NCBI GenBank assembly: GCA_965656085.1
Contig: CBFHJA010000018.1
Coordinates: 1-64,000 of the forward strand
Source of the DNA: Aliishimia sp965656085
GTDB taxonomy: Bacteria > Pseudomonadota > Alphaproteobacteria > Rhodobacterales > Rhodobacteraceae
Direction: 5' to 3'
Length of the DNA stretch: 64,000 nucleotides
Shown: positions 46,830-55,568 of the stretch, one piece after another
Position numbering within the stretch: the first letter of the stretch is position 1
How the letters are laid out: the number at the start of each line of letters is the position of its first letter
The notes under the pieces: generated by a model
Seen by the model: only the letters and a program-made list of their open reading frames with translations
The model's database searches: none
Told to the model about the DNA's origin: nothing
Program-made: the position numbers and the translations under genes

Positions 46830-47984
46830 TCAGGCCACCTCGCTTGATGCGCTGGCCATGGCCTCGACCCGGCGCAGACGCGCGCCGCTCGTGTCGAAGA
46901 CCAAGGCGGCCCGCAGATCGAAATCCAGCCCGACCTCCGCACCGAGCCCGAGCCTGTGCCGCGCCTCCGGGGCGGCCCGGACCGTGACCCGCGCGGCATC
47001 GACCGCGAGGGCCACCTGCGCGAAGACTTCCGAGCCGAGATTCTCGAAATGCACCACCCGCCCGGTCAGGCGCGGCGCGCCCTGCGCCAGGCGAAAGGCC
47101 TCGGGCCGCAGGGCGAGTTGCAACAGCCCGGGCGTGTCTTTCGGCGCAGCCCAGTTCAGCGGCGTGCCGAACAGATGCAGCCCCGTGCCGATGCGCTCCA
47201 GCGGCAGAATGTTGATCTTGGGCGATCCGATGAACTCGGCCACGCGCAGATCGTCCGGATCGTCATAGATGATGTCAGGCGCGGCACATTGCAGGATGTC
47301 GCCATCCATCATCACCGCGATCCGGTCGGACATGGTCATGGCCTCCACTTGGTCGTGGGTTACGTAGAGGAAGGTGGCCTTGAGCCGCCGATGCAATTGC
47401 GCGATCTCGGCGCGGGTTTGCACCCGCAGCTTGGCATCGAGGTTGGACAGGGGCTCATCGAGCAGGAACGCGGCCGGGTCGCGCACCAGCGCCCGGCCGA
47501 GCGCCACGCGCTGGCGCTGGCCGCCGGACAATTGCCCGGGCTTGCGATCCAGAAGCGCGCCGATCTCCAGCACCTCGGCGGCGTCCTGAACGGCCCGGGC
47601 GAGCTTGCGCCGCTGTTCCCTTGCGTGCGGCATCAGACCGCCGATCAGCGGCATCCGCTGCCAGCCGGACATCTCCCGCATCCGCAGGGGCACGGCGATA
47701 TTCTCCGCCACGGTCAGATGCGGATAGAGCGCATAGGACTGGAAAACCATCGACAGGTTGCGGTCGGCGGCCCGCATGCCGGTCACATCACGGCCACCGA
47801 GGCCGATCGTGCCCGAGGAGGGCGACTCCAGCCCCGCGATGATGCGCAGCAGCGTGGATTTTCCGCAGCCCGAGGGCCCGACCAGCGACACGAACTCGCC
47901 ATCGGCCACATCGAGCGTGATGCCCTTGAGCACCTGTGTCTCGCCGAACTGCTTCGTGACCGATGTGACCTGAAGACCCGCCAT
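46830..47984 (-). CDS. ABC transporter ATP-binding protein (UgpC/MalK-like)
   Basis: 384 residues. Walker A is GPSGCGKST, the Q-loop is FQSYALYPHLTV, the signature is LSGGQRQRVALGRAL and Walker B is FLLDEPLSNLDAKLR, with switch His in YVTHDQVEAM. An insert of ~20 residues (GWQRMPLIGGLMPHAREQRR) interrupts the helical domain. The C-terminal ~140 residues form the TOBE/regulatory OB domain. First gene of a six-gene operon ending with the two phosphodiesterases. Confidence 0.95.
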   Translation of the reverse strand: MAGLQVTSVTKQFGETQVLKGITLDVADGEFVSLVGPSGCGKSTLLRIIAGLESPSSGTIGLGGRDVTGMRAADRNLSMVFQSYALYPHLTVAENIAVPLRMREMSGWQRMPLIGGLMPHAREQRRKLARAVQDAAEVLEIGALLDRKPGQLSGGQRQRVALGRALVRDPAAFLLDEPLSNLDAKLRVQTRAEIAQLHRRLKATFLYVTHDQVEAMTMSDRIAVMMDGDILQCAAPDIIYDDPDDLRVAEFIGSPKINILPLERIGTGLHLFGTPLNWAAPKDTPGLLQLALRPEAFRLAQGAPRLTGRVVHFENLGSEVFAQVALAVDAARVTVRAAPEARHRLGLGAEVGLDFDLRAALVFDTSGARLRRVEAMASASSEVA

Positions 47985-48037
47985 GTGATTCCCCCAGCAT
48001 GTGCCCCACGACTAGGCTGGCCGCACTGACTTTTTGT

Positions 48038-48045
48038 GACGTCAT
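48038..48045. promoter_or_regulatory. TGACGTCA palindrome in the transporter/LysR divergent region
   Basis: The 107-bp gap between the UgpC-like gene and the LysR gene contains the perfect 8-bp palindrome TGACGTCA, followed by an AT-rich stretch ATATTAGTGAAAT. It is the best operator candidate for the adjacent LysR, but the match is short. Confidence 0.35.
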
Positions 48046-48091
48046 ATTAGTGAAATCGATAGGCCCTATGGATGGTGCAAAAGGAACCGCG

Positions 48092-48988
48092 ATGCGCCCC
48101 AACCACCATCAATTCGAAGCCTTTGCCTATGTGGTGCGCGAAGGCAGCTTCTCGGCGGCGGCGGCCCGTCTTGGCGTGACCCAGTCGACGATCACGCAAC
48201 ACATCGCCAAGCTGGAGAAAAATGTCGGCACGCTGTTGCTGCTGCGTGGCCGGGATGGGGTCGGGATGACCCCGGCGGGACAGGATTTCTACGACCTTGC
48301 CGACCGGATGGTGGCCCTCGACACCGAAATCTCCGAGCGGCTCGAAGGCTTCAACGCCATGAAAGAGGGCCGGCTCAAGATCATTGCCAATGCCCCGCAA
48401 CCGGCCTTGCGGATCATCGCCCGGTTCCGGCGCAGGTTTCCCGAGATCCGCGTCGATTTCGGCCTCTATGACTGGACGACGGCCACGTCGATGATCGGCA
48501 AGCGCCTCGCGGATGTCGGCCTGATCACGGATGCCCCGGAGAACGCCAACTGGGACCGGATATATGTCGAAAGCGCGCGCTATGTGATCTACTGCGACAG
48601 CGCCTCCCCGCTCGCGGCGCGGTCCGAGATTTCCTTGGCCGAACTGGTCGAGGAGACAGTGATCCTGCCGGAAAAGGGCTCGCTGACGCGGCGCTTGCTC
48701 GAACAGGCCTGCAAGCGCCATGGCATCGCCCTCAACCGCGTTGTGACCATGACGACCTTTCCGCTGATGTGCGAAGCGGTCCGTCAGGGGATCGGGGTTG
48801 CGGTGTTCTTGCAAAACAGCGGACTGATCAAGGACAATATCACCGAGGTCCCCGTGACCGAAATGCCCACGCCGCACCACACCCATCTGATTGCCACCAA
48901 GGACCGCCGCAGGCTGAAACTCGTCGCGGAGTTCGTCAACGCGGCGATCGACTCGGCACGTGGCGAGGCCACCCTGACGCGCGCTTAG
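48092..48988 (+). CDS. LysR-family transcriptional regulator
   Basis: 298 residues. The winged helix HHQFEAFAYVVREGSFSAAA with QSTITQHIAKLE is canonical, and the effector domain spans about 90-290. AAAGGAA upstream fits the ATG at 48092 better than the earlier ATGs at 48068 and 47999. Divergent from the Ugp-type operon, which is its likely target, probably with autoregulation. Confidence 0.92.
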   Translation: MRPNHHQFEAFAYVVREGSFSAAAARLGVTQSTITQHIAKLEKNVGTLLLLRGRDGVGMTPAGQDFYDLADRMVALDTEISERLEGFNAMKEGRLKIIANAPQPALRIIARFRRRFPEIRVDFGLYDWTTATSMIGKRLADVGLITDAPENANWDRIYVESARYVIYCDSASPLAARSEISLAELVEETVILPEKGSLTRRLLEQACKRHGIALNRVVTMTTFPLMCEAVRQGIGVAVFLQNSGLIKDNITEVPVTEMPTPHHTHLIATKDRRRLKLVAEFVNAAIDSARGEATLTRA

Positions 48989-49071
48989 CTGCCCGTGTGC
49001 TCCGACGTCCGTGACGCCGTTTCGCGTTGGGTCAACGCGTCGACATGCGTTCATCGGCGACCAAGCACGCC

Positions 49072-49243
49072 GGGTGGGCAATCTGCCGGGAGGACCACCG
49101 TCCGGCCTGCCCAAAGGGTTAATGCCGCCCCACCGAACGCCCCGTTAACCCGAGAACGAATCAATAACGAGCCATACAGGTGCCATACGCGCAGCCATAC
49201 GCCGCGCCATACGCCTGCCAGACCTTGTTTTACTGGCGTTAAC
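49072..49243. repeat. Composite intergenic element with phased GCCATAC repeats and GTTAAC sites
   Basis: Most of the 360-bp gap 48989-49348. GGGTGGGCAATCTGCC (49072-49087) repeats the left part of the 14.3-kb hairpin exactly. GTTAAC at 49144-49149 and 49238-49243 brackets four GCCATAC copies starting at 49171, 49182, 49194 and 49206, spaced 11-12 bp. CATAC is the reverse complement of the GTATG core repeated at 14380-14409. A third GTTAAC lies at 49293-49298. No gene is seen. Confidence 0.65.
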
Positions 49244-49348
49244 CCGGGTTTCGGGGGTTTTCGGCTCTCAACCCGCCCGCGTGCGCTCGCACCGTTAACC
49301 TTTCGCGGCTACGATCCGCACCGCATACTCCCCCCGGTCAGGGGCCAG

Positions 49349-50380
49349 TCATCCGACCTTCACCACGGTCTTGCCGAAGCTGCGCCCTTCGAGCATGTCG
49401 AGGAAGGCCTCGGGCGCGTTCTCCAGCCCGTCGGTGACGTCCTCGCGGTATTTCACCGACCCGTCCGCCAGCCAGCCCGTCATGTCTTTGACAAACTCGC
49501 TGTAGAGCGAGAGCGGGAAGCTGTCGAAGATGATGAAGCCCTGCATCTTGACCTTCATGCGCAGGATCGTGCCCATGATCGCCGGCGCCATATCCGGTCC
49601 TTCAGGCAGGCCGGGCAGGTTGTACCACGACACGATCCCGCAGACCGGCATCCGCGCGAACGGGTTCAGAAGCGGCAGCACGCCATAGAGCACCTTGCCG
49701 CCAACGTTCTCAAAATAAACGTCAATTCCGTCCGGGCAGGCGGCGGCCAATTGCTTGGCGAAGTCCTCGGCGCGGTGGTCGATGCAGGCGTCGAAGCCCA
49801 GTTCCTCAACCACGTATTTGCACTTCTCCGGCCCCCCCGCGACGCCCACCGCGCGGCAGCCCTTGAGCTTGGCGATCTGCCCCACGGTCGCGCCCACCGG
49901 CCCCGTCGCGGCGGCGACCACGACGGTCTCGCCGGGTTGCGGCTCGCCGATTTTCAGCAGGCCCGCATAGGCGGTATAGCCCGGCATCCCCAGAATGCCC
50001 AAACGCCAGCTTGGGTTCTCCGGGTTTGGGCCCAGCTTCATCACCTGCTCGCCGTTGGAGATCGCATAATCCTGCCAGCCCGACCCGGTCAGCACATAAT
50101 CGCCGGGCGCATAGCCATCGAGATTGGATGCGATCACCTCGCCCACGACCTGCGCCGTCATCACCCCGCCGATCTCGACCGGCGTGGCATAAGATTTGGC
50201 GTCGTTCATCCGCCCGCGCATATAGGGATCGAGCGAGAGCCACTCGGTGCGCACCAGCATCTCCCCGGCACCAGGTGTTGGGATCTCGGCCTCCTCCAGC
50301 CACAAGGTCTTGTCGTCCGGCCGGCCTTTCGGGCGCTCTGCAAGGACGATGCGGCGGTTGGTGTCGCGTGATTGTGCCAT
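49349..50380 (-). CDS. NADP-dependent medium-chain reductase, zinc-free (CurA/prostaglandin reductase-like)
   Basis: 343 residues. The start RRIVLAERPKGRPDDKTLWLEE and SLDPYMRGRMND are signatures of the CurA/leukotriene hydroxydehydrogenase group. The nucleotide site is AAATGPVGATVGQIAKLKG, and YFENVGGKVL is the family NADP/substrate loop. Zinc ligands of alcohol dehydrogenases are absent. It reduces conjugated enones or quinone-like double bonds; the natural substrate is unknown. Monocistronic. Confidence 0.93.
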   Translation of the reverse strand: MAQSRDTNRRIVLAERPKGRPDDKTLWLEEAEIPTPGAGEMLVRTEWLSLDPYMRGRMNDAKSYATPVEIGGVMTAQVVGEVIASNLDGYAPGDYVLTGSGWQDYAISNGEQVMKLGPNPENPSWRLGILGMPGYTAYAGLLKIGEPQPGETVVVAAATGPVGATVGQIAKLKGCRAVGVAGGPEKCKYVVEELGFDACIDHRAEDFAKQLAAACPDGIDVYFENVGGKVLYGVLPLLNPFARMPVCGIVSWYNLPGLPEGPDMAPAIMGTILRMKVKMQGFIIFDSFPLSLYSEFVKDMTGWLADGSVKYREDVTDGLENAPEAFLDMLEGRSFGKTVVKVG

Positions 50381-50493
50381 GGTTTTTGTCTCCCCTCGTT
50401 TGGTTGCGCGTACTCAAACGCGGGGGCGGCGGGCTTGCAAGAGCGCGTGCGCGTGACGTCGCGAGACACGCCGTGGCCCGGAAATCCGCCGCC

Positions 50494-51486
50494 CTAGAAC
50501 TCCAGCCGCTCCAGCGCAAACCCCTCCGCCTCCAGCAGGGCCAACACACCCGCCTCGCCGGGCAAATGCGCCGCGCCCATGGCGACCACGGTGACCCCGT
50601 CCGGCGCCCCCAGAATAGGCGTCATCCACGCCCGGTTCCGGCGCACCAGAAGCGTGTCCAGCATCTCGTCCAGAAGCGCGTCGATCTCGGCGCGAGGCAG
50701 GTCCACATGGCGATGCGCCACGATCCGGTTCACTTCCAGCACTTCGGCGCTCTTCTGCTCGAAATAGCTCGCTTTGAGCGTGAAGAACGCGTCCTCGGCC
50801 ACAGCCTCTGGCAGCACCCCCAGCGTGAGCATCCGCACCTGCTCTTCCAGCGGCTCTTCGGCCATCAGCGTGAACAGCGTGTCATACGGCTCAAGCGGGC
50901 GCTGCGGGACACCGGCGCGGGCTGCAAACGCCATGATCCGCGCGTCGAGCCCGCTCATGCCCTGCTGCATCTGCTCCACCGCGCAGGCGGGCATCGTCAG
51001 GAAGACCGACAGGTACCATGGTTGCATCTTGGCGGCCATAAAGGCCGGCAGGCCACGGCTCCGGGCCGCCTCCGCGAGCGCATCCCACTCGTCTTCGGGC
51101 ATCAGCTCCGGCAGCGTGGGGCCGCTGGTCAGGAACAGCAACTCGGGCCGCGCCGAAACGGCCGCTTCGAGCTTGGCCTCTTCCTCGGCGGTGGCTTCGA
51201 GGAGAACCAACTCCGCCCGGCGGATCACCGGCGCAAGGCCCTGCATCACAGAATCGAAGCGCGGATCGTCCAGATGCATCGTGCCGATCAGGTAAAGCTC
51301 CTGCGCCCCGCGCGTTGCCCGCCATGCCGTGCCGGTCGCATAGGGCGTGCGCGCCAGCCGTGCATCGATCTCGGCCCGCTCGGCATCGCTGAGCGTGGCG
51401 CGCAGGTCCGACCCGCCACAGGACGCGGTGGCGAGACTGGCGAGGCAGCAGAACACAAGGGTGAGGCAGAGGCGCGACAGGGTCAT
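50494..51486 (-). CDS. TraB/GumN family protein, exported
   Basis: 330 residues. MTLSRLCLTLVFCCLASLATASCGG is a signal peptide; the Cys may be lipidated, but the preceding residues are a poor lipobox. The family motifs are GTMHLDDP near 68-75 and VVAMGAAHLPGEAGVLALL near the C-terminus, the paired G-x2-H elements thought to form a metallo-hydrolase site. Function is unestablished. Start ATG 51486; longer frames reach into the divergent MATE gene. Confidence 0.87.
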   Translation of the reverse strand: MTLSRLCLTLVFCCLASLATASCGGSDLRATLSDAERAEIDARLARTPYATGTAWRATRGAQELYLIGTMHLDDPRFDSVMQGLAPVIRRAELVLLEATAEEEAKLEAAVSARPELLFLTSGPTLPELMPEDEWDALAEAARSRGLPAFMAAKMQPWYLSVFLTMPACAVEQMQQGMSGLDARIMAFAARAGVPQRPLEPYDTLFTLMAEEPLEEQVRMLTLGVLPEAVAEDAFFTLKASYFEQKSAEVLEVNRIVAHRHVDLPRAEIDALLDEMLDTLLVRRNRAWMTPILGAPDGVTVVAMGAAHLPGEAGVLALLEAEGFALERLEF

Positions 51487-51589
51487 GGCCCAGCGATACC
51501 GCGCCGCGCGCGGCCGGGCAAGAACTCCGCAAGCCATGGGAACCTTTCTGCGGCCTTGGCGTTGAGGGGCGAATAAGGAGGCACCCTTC

Positions 51590-52996
51590 GTGACCCAACG
51601 CAATCTCACCCGCGGCGCCGTCTGGAAGGCCCTCACCGTCATGTCCGCGCCAATGTCCTTTGGTATTCTCGCGGTGCTGAGTGTCGGGCTTGTGGATGCG
51701 TATTTCCTCGGACAACTCGGCACCGCGCCACTTGCGGCGGTGGGCTTCATCTACCCGGTGACGATCACCGTCACCTCGCTCTCCATCGGCCTCTCGGCAG
51801 GCGCCAATGCTGTGATTTCCCAAGCTGTTGGCGAAGCAAAGGATGCCGCCGCACCGAACCGCCTTGCGCTGCACAGCCTTGCCCTCGGGTTGACGCTCTC
51901 CGTCGTCGTTGCGCTCGGCCTTTGGGCGCTTGGGCCCGACATTCTCCGCCTGATGGGCGCCTCGGGCGCGCCGCTGGATGAGGCGGCGGCCTATATGCCG
52001 GTCTGGGCACTGTCTTTTCCGTTCCTTGTGGCGATGATGATCGTCAACGCCGCCTTCCGTGCCCATGGTGATGGCGCCACGGCGGCGGGCCTCATGGTGC
52101 TGACTGCCGTGATCAATCTGAGCTTGACGCCGGTGCTGATTTTCGGCGTCGGCCCCATCTCCGGGTTGGGCACGCAAGGCGCGGCGCTGGCCACGTTCAC
52201 AGGCCGCGTGGCCGCGATTGCGGTTGCGCTCTGGTATGCGCGCCGGACGGGTATCCTGCGCACCTGCGCTGCGCCGCTGGACGGGATCGCCGCGTCGCTG
52301 CGCGCCGTGCTGTCCGTGGGCCTGCCCGCAGCCTTTTCCAACGCGATCAACCCGGCGGGCCTTGCGCTGGTCACGGCGGCGGTCGCCACGTTGGGCGAGG
52401 CGGCGGTAGCGGGCTTCGGGGCGGCGACCCGCGTGCAATCCATCGCCATCGTGGCCTTTTTGGCGTTGTCGGCAGGGATCGGTCCGGTGGTGGGGCAGAA
52501 CTGGGGCGCGGGCAAGCGGGAGCGGGCACAGCGCGCCGTGCTGCAAGCCTGGGGCTTTTGCGCGGTGTTCGGCCTGATGCTCGCCGCCGCGCTGACGGTT
52601 CTTGCGCCGCAGATCGCGGGCGTGTTTGCCGATGGGGCGGCGGCGGAATTTGCCGCCCGCTATCTCCAGATCGTCGGTTGGAGCCTGTTCGGATATGGCA
52701 TCCTCGTGACGGCCAACGCGGCGATGAATGCCCGCTCGCGGGCGGTTTTTGCGATGAGCCTGAGCCTGTCGCGGATCGTTTTGGCCTATGTGCCGCTCGC
52801 GTGGCTTGGTGCGTCATGGGCCGGGTATGATGGCATTTTGCTGGCGGCGGTTGCGGCGAACCTGCTGGCGGTGCTTGGCGCCTTTCTCTGTGCGGCGGCG
52901 ACGGGCTTGCTTCCGCGCGCCCTGCGCCGCCGAGTGTCCCCTGTTTTGAGCCGTGTTCTACCCCGCGCTTCGCCGCGTCCTGTGTCGAAAGCGTGA
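51590..52996 (+). CDS. MATE family efflux transporter
   Basis: 468 residues with about twelve membrane segments in two six-helix halves. NorM/DinF-type signatures are VDAYFLGQLGTAPLAAVGF near 37-55 and VGQNWGAGKRERAQRA near 306-321. It should export cationic drugs or metabolites in exchange for Na+ or H+. The GTG at 51590 is the start, with AAGGAGG eight bases upstream. Basic C-terminal tail. Confidence 0.93.
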   Translation: MTQRNLTRGAVWKALTVMSAPMSFGILAVLSVGLVDAYFLGQLGTAPLAAVGFIYPVTITVTSLSIGLSAGANAVISQAVGEAKDAAAPNRLALHSLALGLTLSVVVALGLWALGPDILRLMGASGAPLDEAAAYMPVWALSFPFLVAMMIVNAAFRAHGDGATAAGLMVLTAVINLSLTPVLIFGVGPISGLGTQGAALATFTGRVAAIAVALWYARRTGILRTCAAPLDGIAASLRAVLSVGLPAAFSNAINPAGLALVTAAVATLGEAAVAGFGAATRVQSIAIVAFLALSAGIGPVVGQNWGAGKRERAQRAVLQAWGFCAVFGLMLAAALTVLAPQIAGVFADGAAAEFAARYLQIVGWSLFGYGILVTANAAMNARSRAVFAMSLSLSRIVLAYVPLAWLGASWAGYDGILLAAVAANLLAVLGAFLCAAATGLLPRALRRRVSPVLSRVLPRASPRPVSKA

Positions 52997-53070
52997 CCCC
53001 GGATGGACGCTTGGCCCGTTAGCGCTGCGAACGCGCGGGGCGGCGTTGCAAATTTTTGTGATCGCGGTGC

Positions 53071-53133
53071 TTGACTCAATTGTCGCACCTGCCTATCTCC
53101 GGCCCGTTAGCACTCGACTACGGTGAGTGATAA
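53071..53133 (+). promoter_or_regulatory. groESL promoter candidate and CIRCE operator
   Basis: TTGACT (53071-53076), a 17-base spacer and TATCTC (53094-53099) form a reasonable vegetative promoter. The CIRCE operator TTAGCACTC-N9-GAGTGATAA is at 53107-53133, one mismatch from the consensus right arm GAGTGCTAA. It is the binding site of the HrcA repressor and sits at or just after the transcription start, 59 bases before groES. Confidence 0.88.
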
Positions 53134-53192
53134 CGGGCGTGCCCAAGAGGGGCGTCCAAGGGAAAACTTTGAGCCAAGTAGGAGCTACAAAG

Positions 53193-53504
53193 ATGGCATT
53201 GCAACCGTTGCATGACCGTGTGCTGGTCCGCCGCACCGAAAGCGAAGATAAAACCGCAGGTGGGCTGATCATCCCCGACAGCGCGAAAGAAAAGCCCAGC
53301 GAAGGCGAGATCGTGGCCGCAGGCCCCGGCGCGCGCAAAGACAGCGGCGAGCTGATCGAAATGGCTGTGAAAGCCGGCGACAAAGTGCTGTTCGGCAAGT
53401 GGTCCGGCACCGAAGTCACGATCAACGGCGAAGAGCTGCTGATGATGAAAGAGTCCGACATCATGGGCATCATCACCGACGATGCAGCGTCTGCCGCGGC
53501 CTGA
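53193..53504 (+). CDS. groES: Co-chaperonin GroES
   Basis: 103 residues. LQPLHDRVLVRRTESEDKTA with GGLIIPDSAKEKP is the mobile loop that docks on GroEL, and the roof and base strands follow. AGGAG precedes the ATG at 53193. In operon with groEL 59 bases on and under CIRCE/HrcA control. Confidence 0.98.
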   Translation: MALQPLHDRVLVRRTESEDKTAGGLIIPDSAKEKPSEGEIVAAGPGARKDSGELIEMAVKAGDKVLFGKWSGTEVTINGEELLMMKESDIMGIITDDAASAAA

Positions 53505-53563
53505 AAGCCGCGGATCGTCTGATCTGATCTGTCCCTGAAAACCTGAAACAACTGGAGATCGAA

Positions 53564-55207
53564 ATGTCTGCGAAAGACGTCAAATTCGACACCGATGCCC
53601 GCAATCGCATGCTCAAGGGTGTGAACATCCTTGCCGATGCGGTCAAAGTCACCCTCGGCCCGAAAGGCCGCAACGTGGTGCTCGACAAATCCTTCGGCGC
53701 CCCGCGCATCACCAAAGACGGTGTGTCTGTCGCGAAGGAAATCGAACTGGAAGACAAGTTCGAGAACATGGGCGCGCAAATGGTGAAGGAAGTCGCTTCC
53801 CGCACCAATGATGAGGCCGGCGACGGCACCACCACCGCGACCGTTCTGGCCCAAGCCATCGTCAAAGAGGGCATGAAGTCCGTTGCTGCTGGCATGAACC
53901 CGATGGACCTCAAGCGCGGCATCGACCTCGCGACCACCAAGGTCGTCGAGGCCATCAAAGCGGCCTCGCGCGAAGTCAGCGACAGCGCCGAAGTCGCGCA
54001 GGTCGGCACCATCTCGGCCAACGGCGAAGCAGAAATCGGCCAGCAGATCGCCGACGCGATGCAGAAAGTCGGCAATGAAGGCGTGATCACCGTCGAAGAG
54101 AACAAGGGTCTCGAGACCGAGACCGATGTCGTCGAAGGCATGCAGTTCGACCGTGGCTACCTCAGCCCGTACTTCGTGACCAATGCCGACAAGATGACCA
54201 CCGAGCTTGAAGACTGCATGATCCTGCTGCACGAGAAAAAACTCTCCTCGCTGCAGCCGATGGTGCCGCTCCTTGAGCAGGTCATCCAGTCGCAAAAGCC
54301 GCTCCTCATCATCGCTGAGGACGTGGAAGGTGAAGCGCTCGCAACCCTCGTTGTGAACAAACTGCGCGGCGGCCTGAAAATCGCAGCCGTCAAGGCACCG
54401 GGCTTCGGCGACCGCCGTAAGGCCATGCTGCAGGACATCGCGATCCTGACGGGTGGTCAGGTCATCTCCGAAGACCTTGGCATGAAGCTCGAATCCGTGA
54501 CCATGGACATGCTCGGCACCGCCAAGCGCGTCTCGATCACCAAAGACGAGACCACCATCGTCGACGGTGCGGGCGAGAAAGCGGAAATCGAAGCGCGTGT
54601 CAGCCAGATCCGCGGCCAGATCGAGGAAACCACCTCCGATTACGACCGTGAGAAGCTGCAAGAGCGCGTGGCCAAACTGGCTGGCGGTGTTGCCGTGATC
54701 CGCGTCGGCGGCATGACCGAAGTGGAAGTGAAAGAGCGCAAGGACCGTGTGGACGACGCGCTGAACGCAACCCGCGCCGCCGTGCAAGAAGGCATCGTTG
54801 TGGGCGGCGGTGTCGCTCTGGTGCAAGCCGCCAAGTCGCTCGACGGTCTGACCGGCGAGAACAACGACCAAAACGTCGGCATCAGCATCGTGCGCAAGGC
54901 GCTTGAGTCCCCGCTGCGCCAGATCGCTGAGAATGCTGGCGTCGATGGTTCCGTGGTTGCGGGCAAGATCCGCGAAAGCGACGACCTGAAGTTCGGCTTC
55001 AACGCGCAGACCGAAGAATATGGCGACATGTTCAAGTTCGGCGTGATCGACCCGGCCAAAGTCGTGCGCACCGCGCTTCAGGACGCAGCGTCGATCGCAG
55101 GCCTGCTGATCACCACCGAAGCGATGGTGGCGGACAAGCCGCAGAAAGAAGGCGCGGCACCTGCCGGTGGCATGCCCGACATGGGCGGCATGGGCGGCAT
55201 GATGTAA
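53564..55207 (+). CDS. groEL: Chaperonin GroEL
   Basis: 547 residues, full length. The ATP-binding segments LGPKGRNVVLDKSFGAP and GDGTTTATVLAQAI contain the catalytic Asp region, the apical domain is intact, and the C-terminus is the Gly/Met-rich tail GGMPDMGGMGGMM. TGGAGATCG precedes the ATG. Alphaproteobacteria often carry more than one groEL; this CIRCE-controlled groESL copy is probably the housekeeping one. Confidence 0.99.
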   Translation: MSAKDVKFDTDARNRMLKGVNILADAVKVTLGPKGRNVVLDKSFGAPRITKDGVSVAKEIELEDKFENMGAQMVKEVASRTNDEAGDGTTTATVLAQAIVKEGMKSVAAGMNPMDLKRGIDLATTKVVEAIKAASREVSDSAEVAQVGTISANGEAEIGQQIADAMQKVGNEGVITVEENKGLETETDVVEGMQFDRGYLSPYFVTNADKMTTELEDCMILLHEKKLSSLQPMVPLLEQVIQSQKPLLIIAEDVEGEALATLVVNKLRGGLKIAAVKAPGFGDRRKAMLQDIAILTGGQVISEDLGMKLESVTMDMLGTAKRVSITKDETTIVDGAGEKAEIEARVSQIRGQIEETTSDYDREKLQERVAKLAGGVAVIRVGGMTEVEVKERKDRVDDALNATRAAVQEGIVVGGGVALVQAAKSLDGLTGENNDQNVGISIVRKALESPLRQIAENAGVDGSVVAGKIRESDDLKFGFNAQTEEYGDMFKFGVIDPAKVVRTALQDAASIAGLLITTEAMVADKPQKEGAAPAGGMPDMGGMGGMM

Positions 55208-55318
55208 ACCCGTCCTGTTTGCATGTAAACAGGACTGTGTGAGCGCCCCGTGACAGGCTCTTTTCGAAGAAAAGATGCTGAGAACGGGGTGTAGCCCCCA
55301 TCCGCAGACAAAGCAAAA

Positions 55319-55342
55319 GGCAGCCCCCCGGGCTGCCTTTTT
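55319..55342 (+). terminator. Rho-independent terminator after groEL
   Basis: GGCAGCCC (55319-55326) pairs with GGGCTGCC (55330-55337) over CCC and is followed by TTTTT. It is 111 bases after the groEL stop. The remaining 226 bases to the next gene include the presumed promoter of the VPLPA protein, where I cannot assign hexamers. Confidence 0.92.
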
Positions 55343-55568
55343 CATGGCACGCACAGTGCCGCGAGCCCCCTCTCACGCCGCCCCATACAGACGCTGCGAT
55401 TCGGGTCCGGGGCCGAGCGCGCCGCCCGTGAGCCTGGTCCAGAGGAAAGATCAGGCAGAGTGATGCGCGCGCAGGTAGAAAAGCAGGCCGCAACCTCACC
55501 GTCCCGACCGGCTATCCTTGAAAAGTGACCTGTGACTGTTATTGTCCACCAAAATTCAGGAGGGGTAT

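Noticed and set aside
25157..48988. A recently inserted genomic island with integrase or tRNA borders
   Set aside because: The gene content is accessory, but I find no integrase, transposase, tRNA or direct-repeat border, and codon use looks like the flanks.
49171..49212. Short CRISPR-like array from the four GCCATAC repeats
   Set aside because: Repeat units are only 7 bp with 4-5 bp between them, and no cas gene is present.
53093..55354. 753-residue open frame antisense to groESL
   Set aside because: Shadow of the strongly biased groEL codons; His/Asp/Leu-rich with no recognisable motif.
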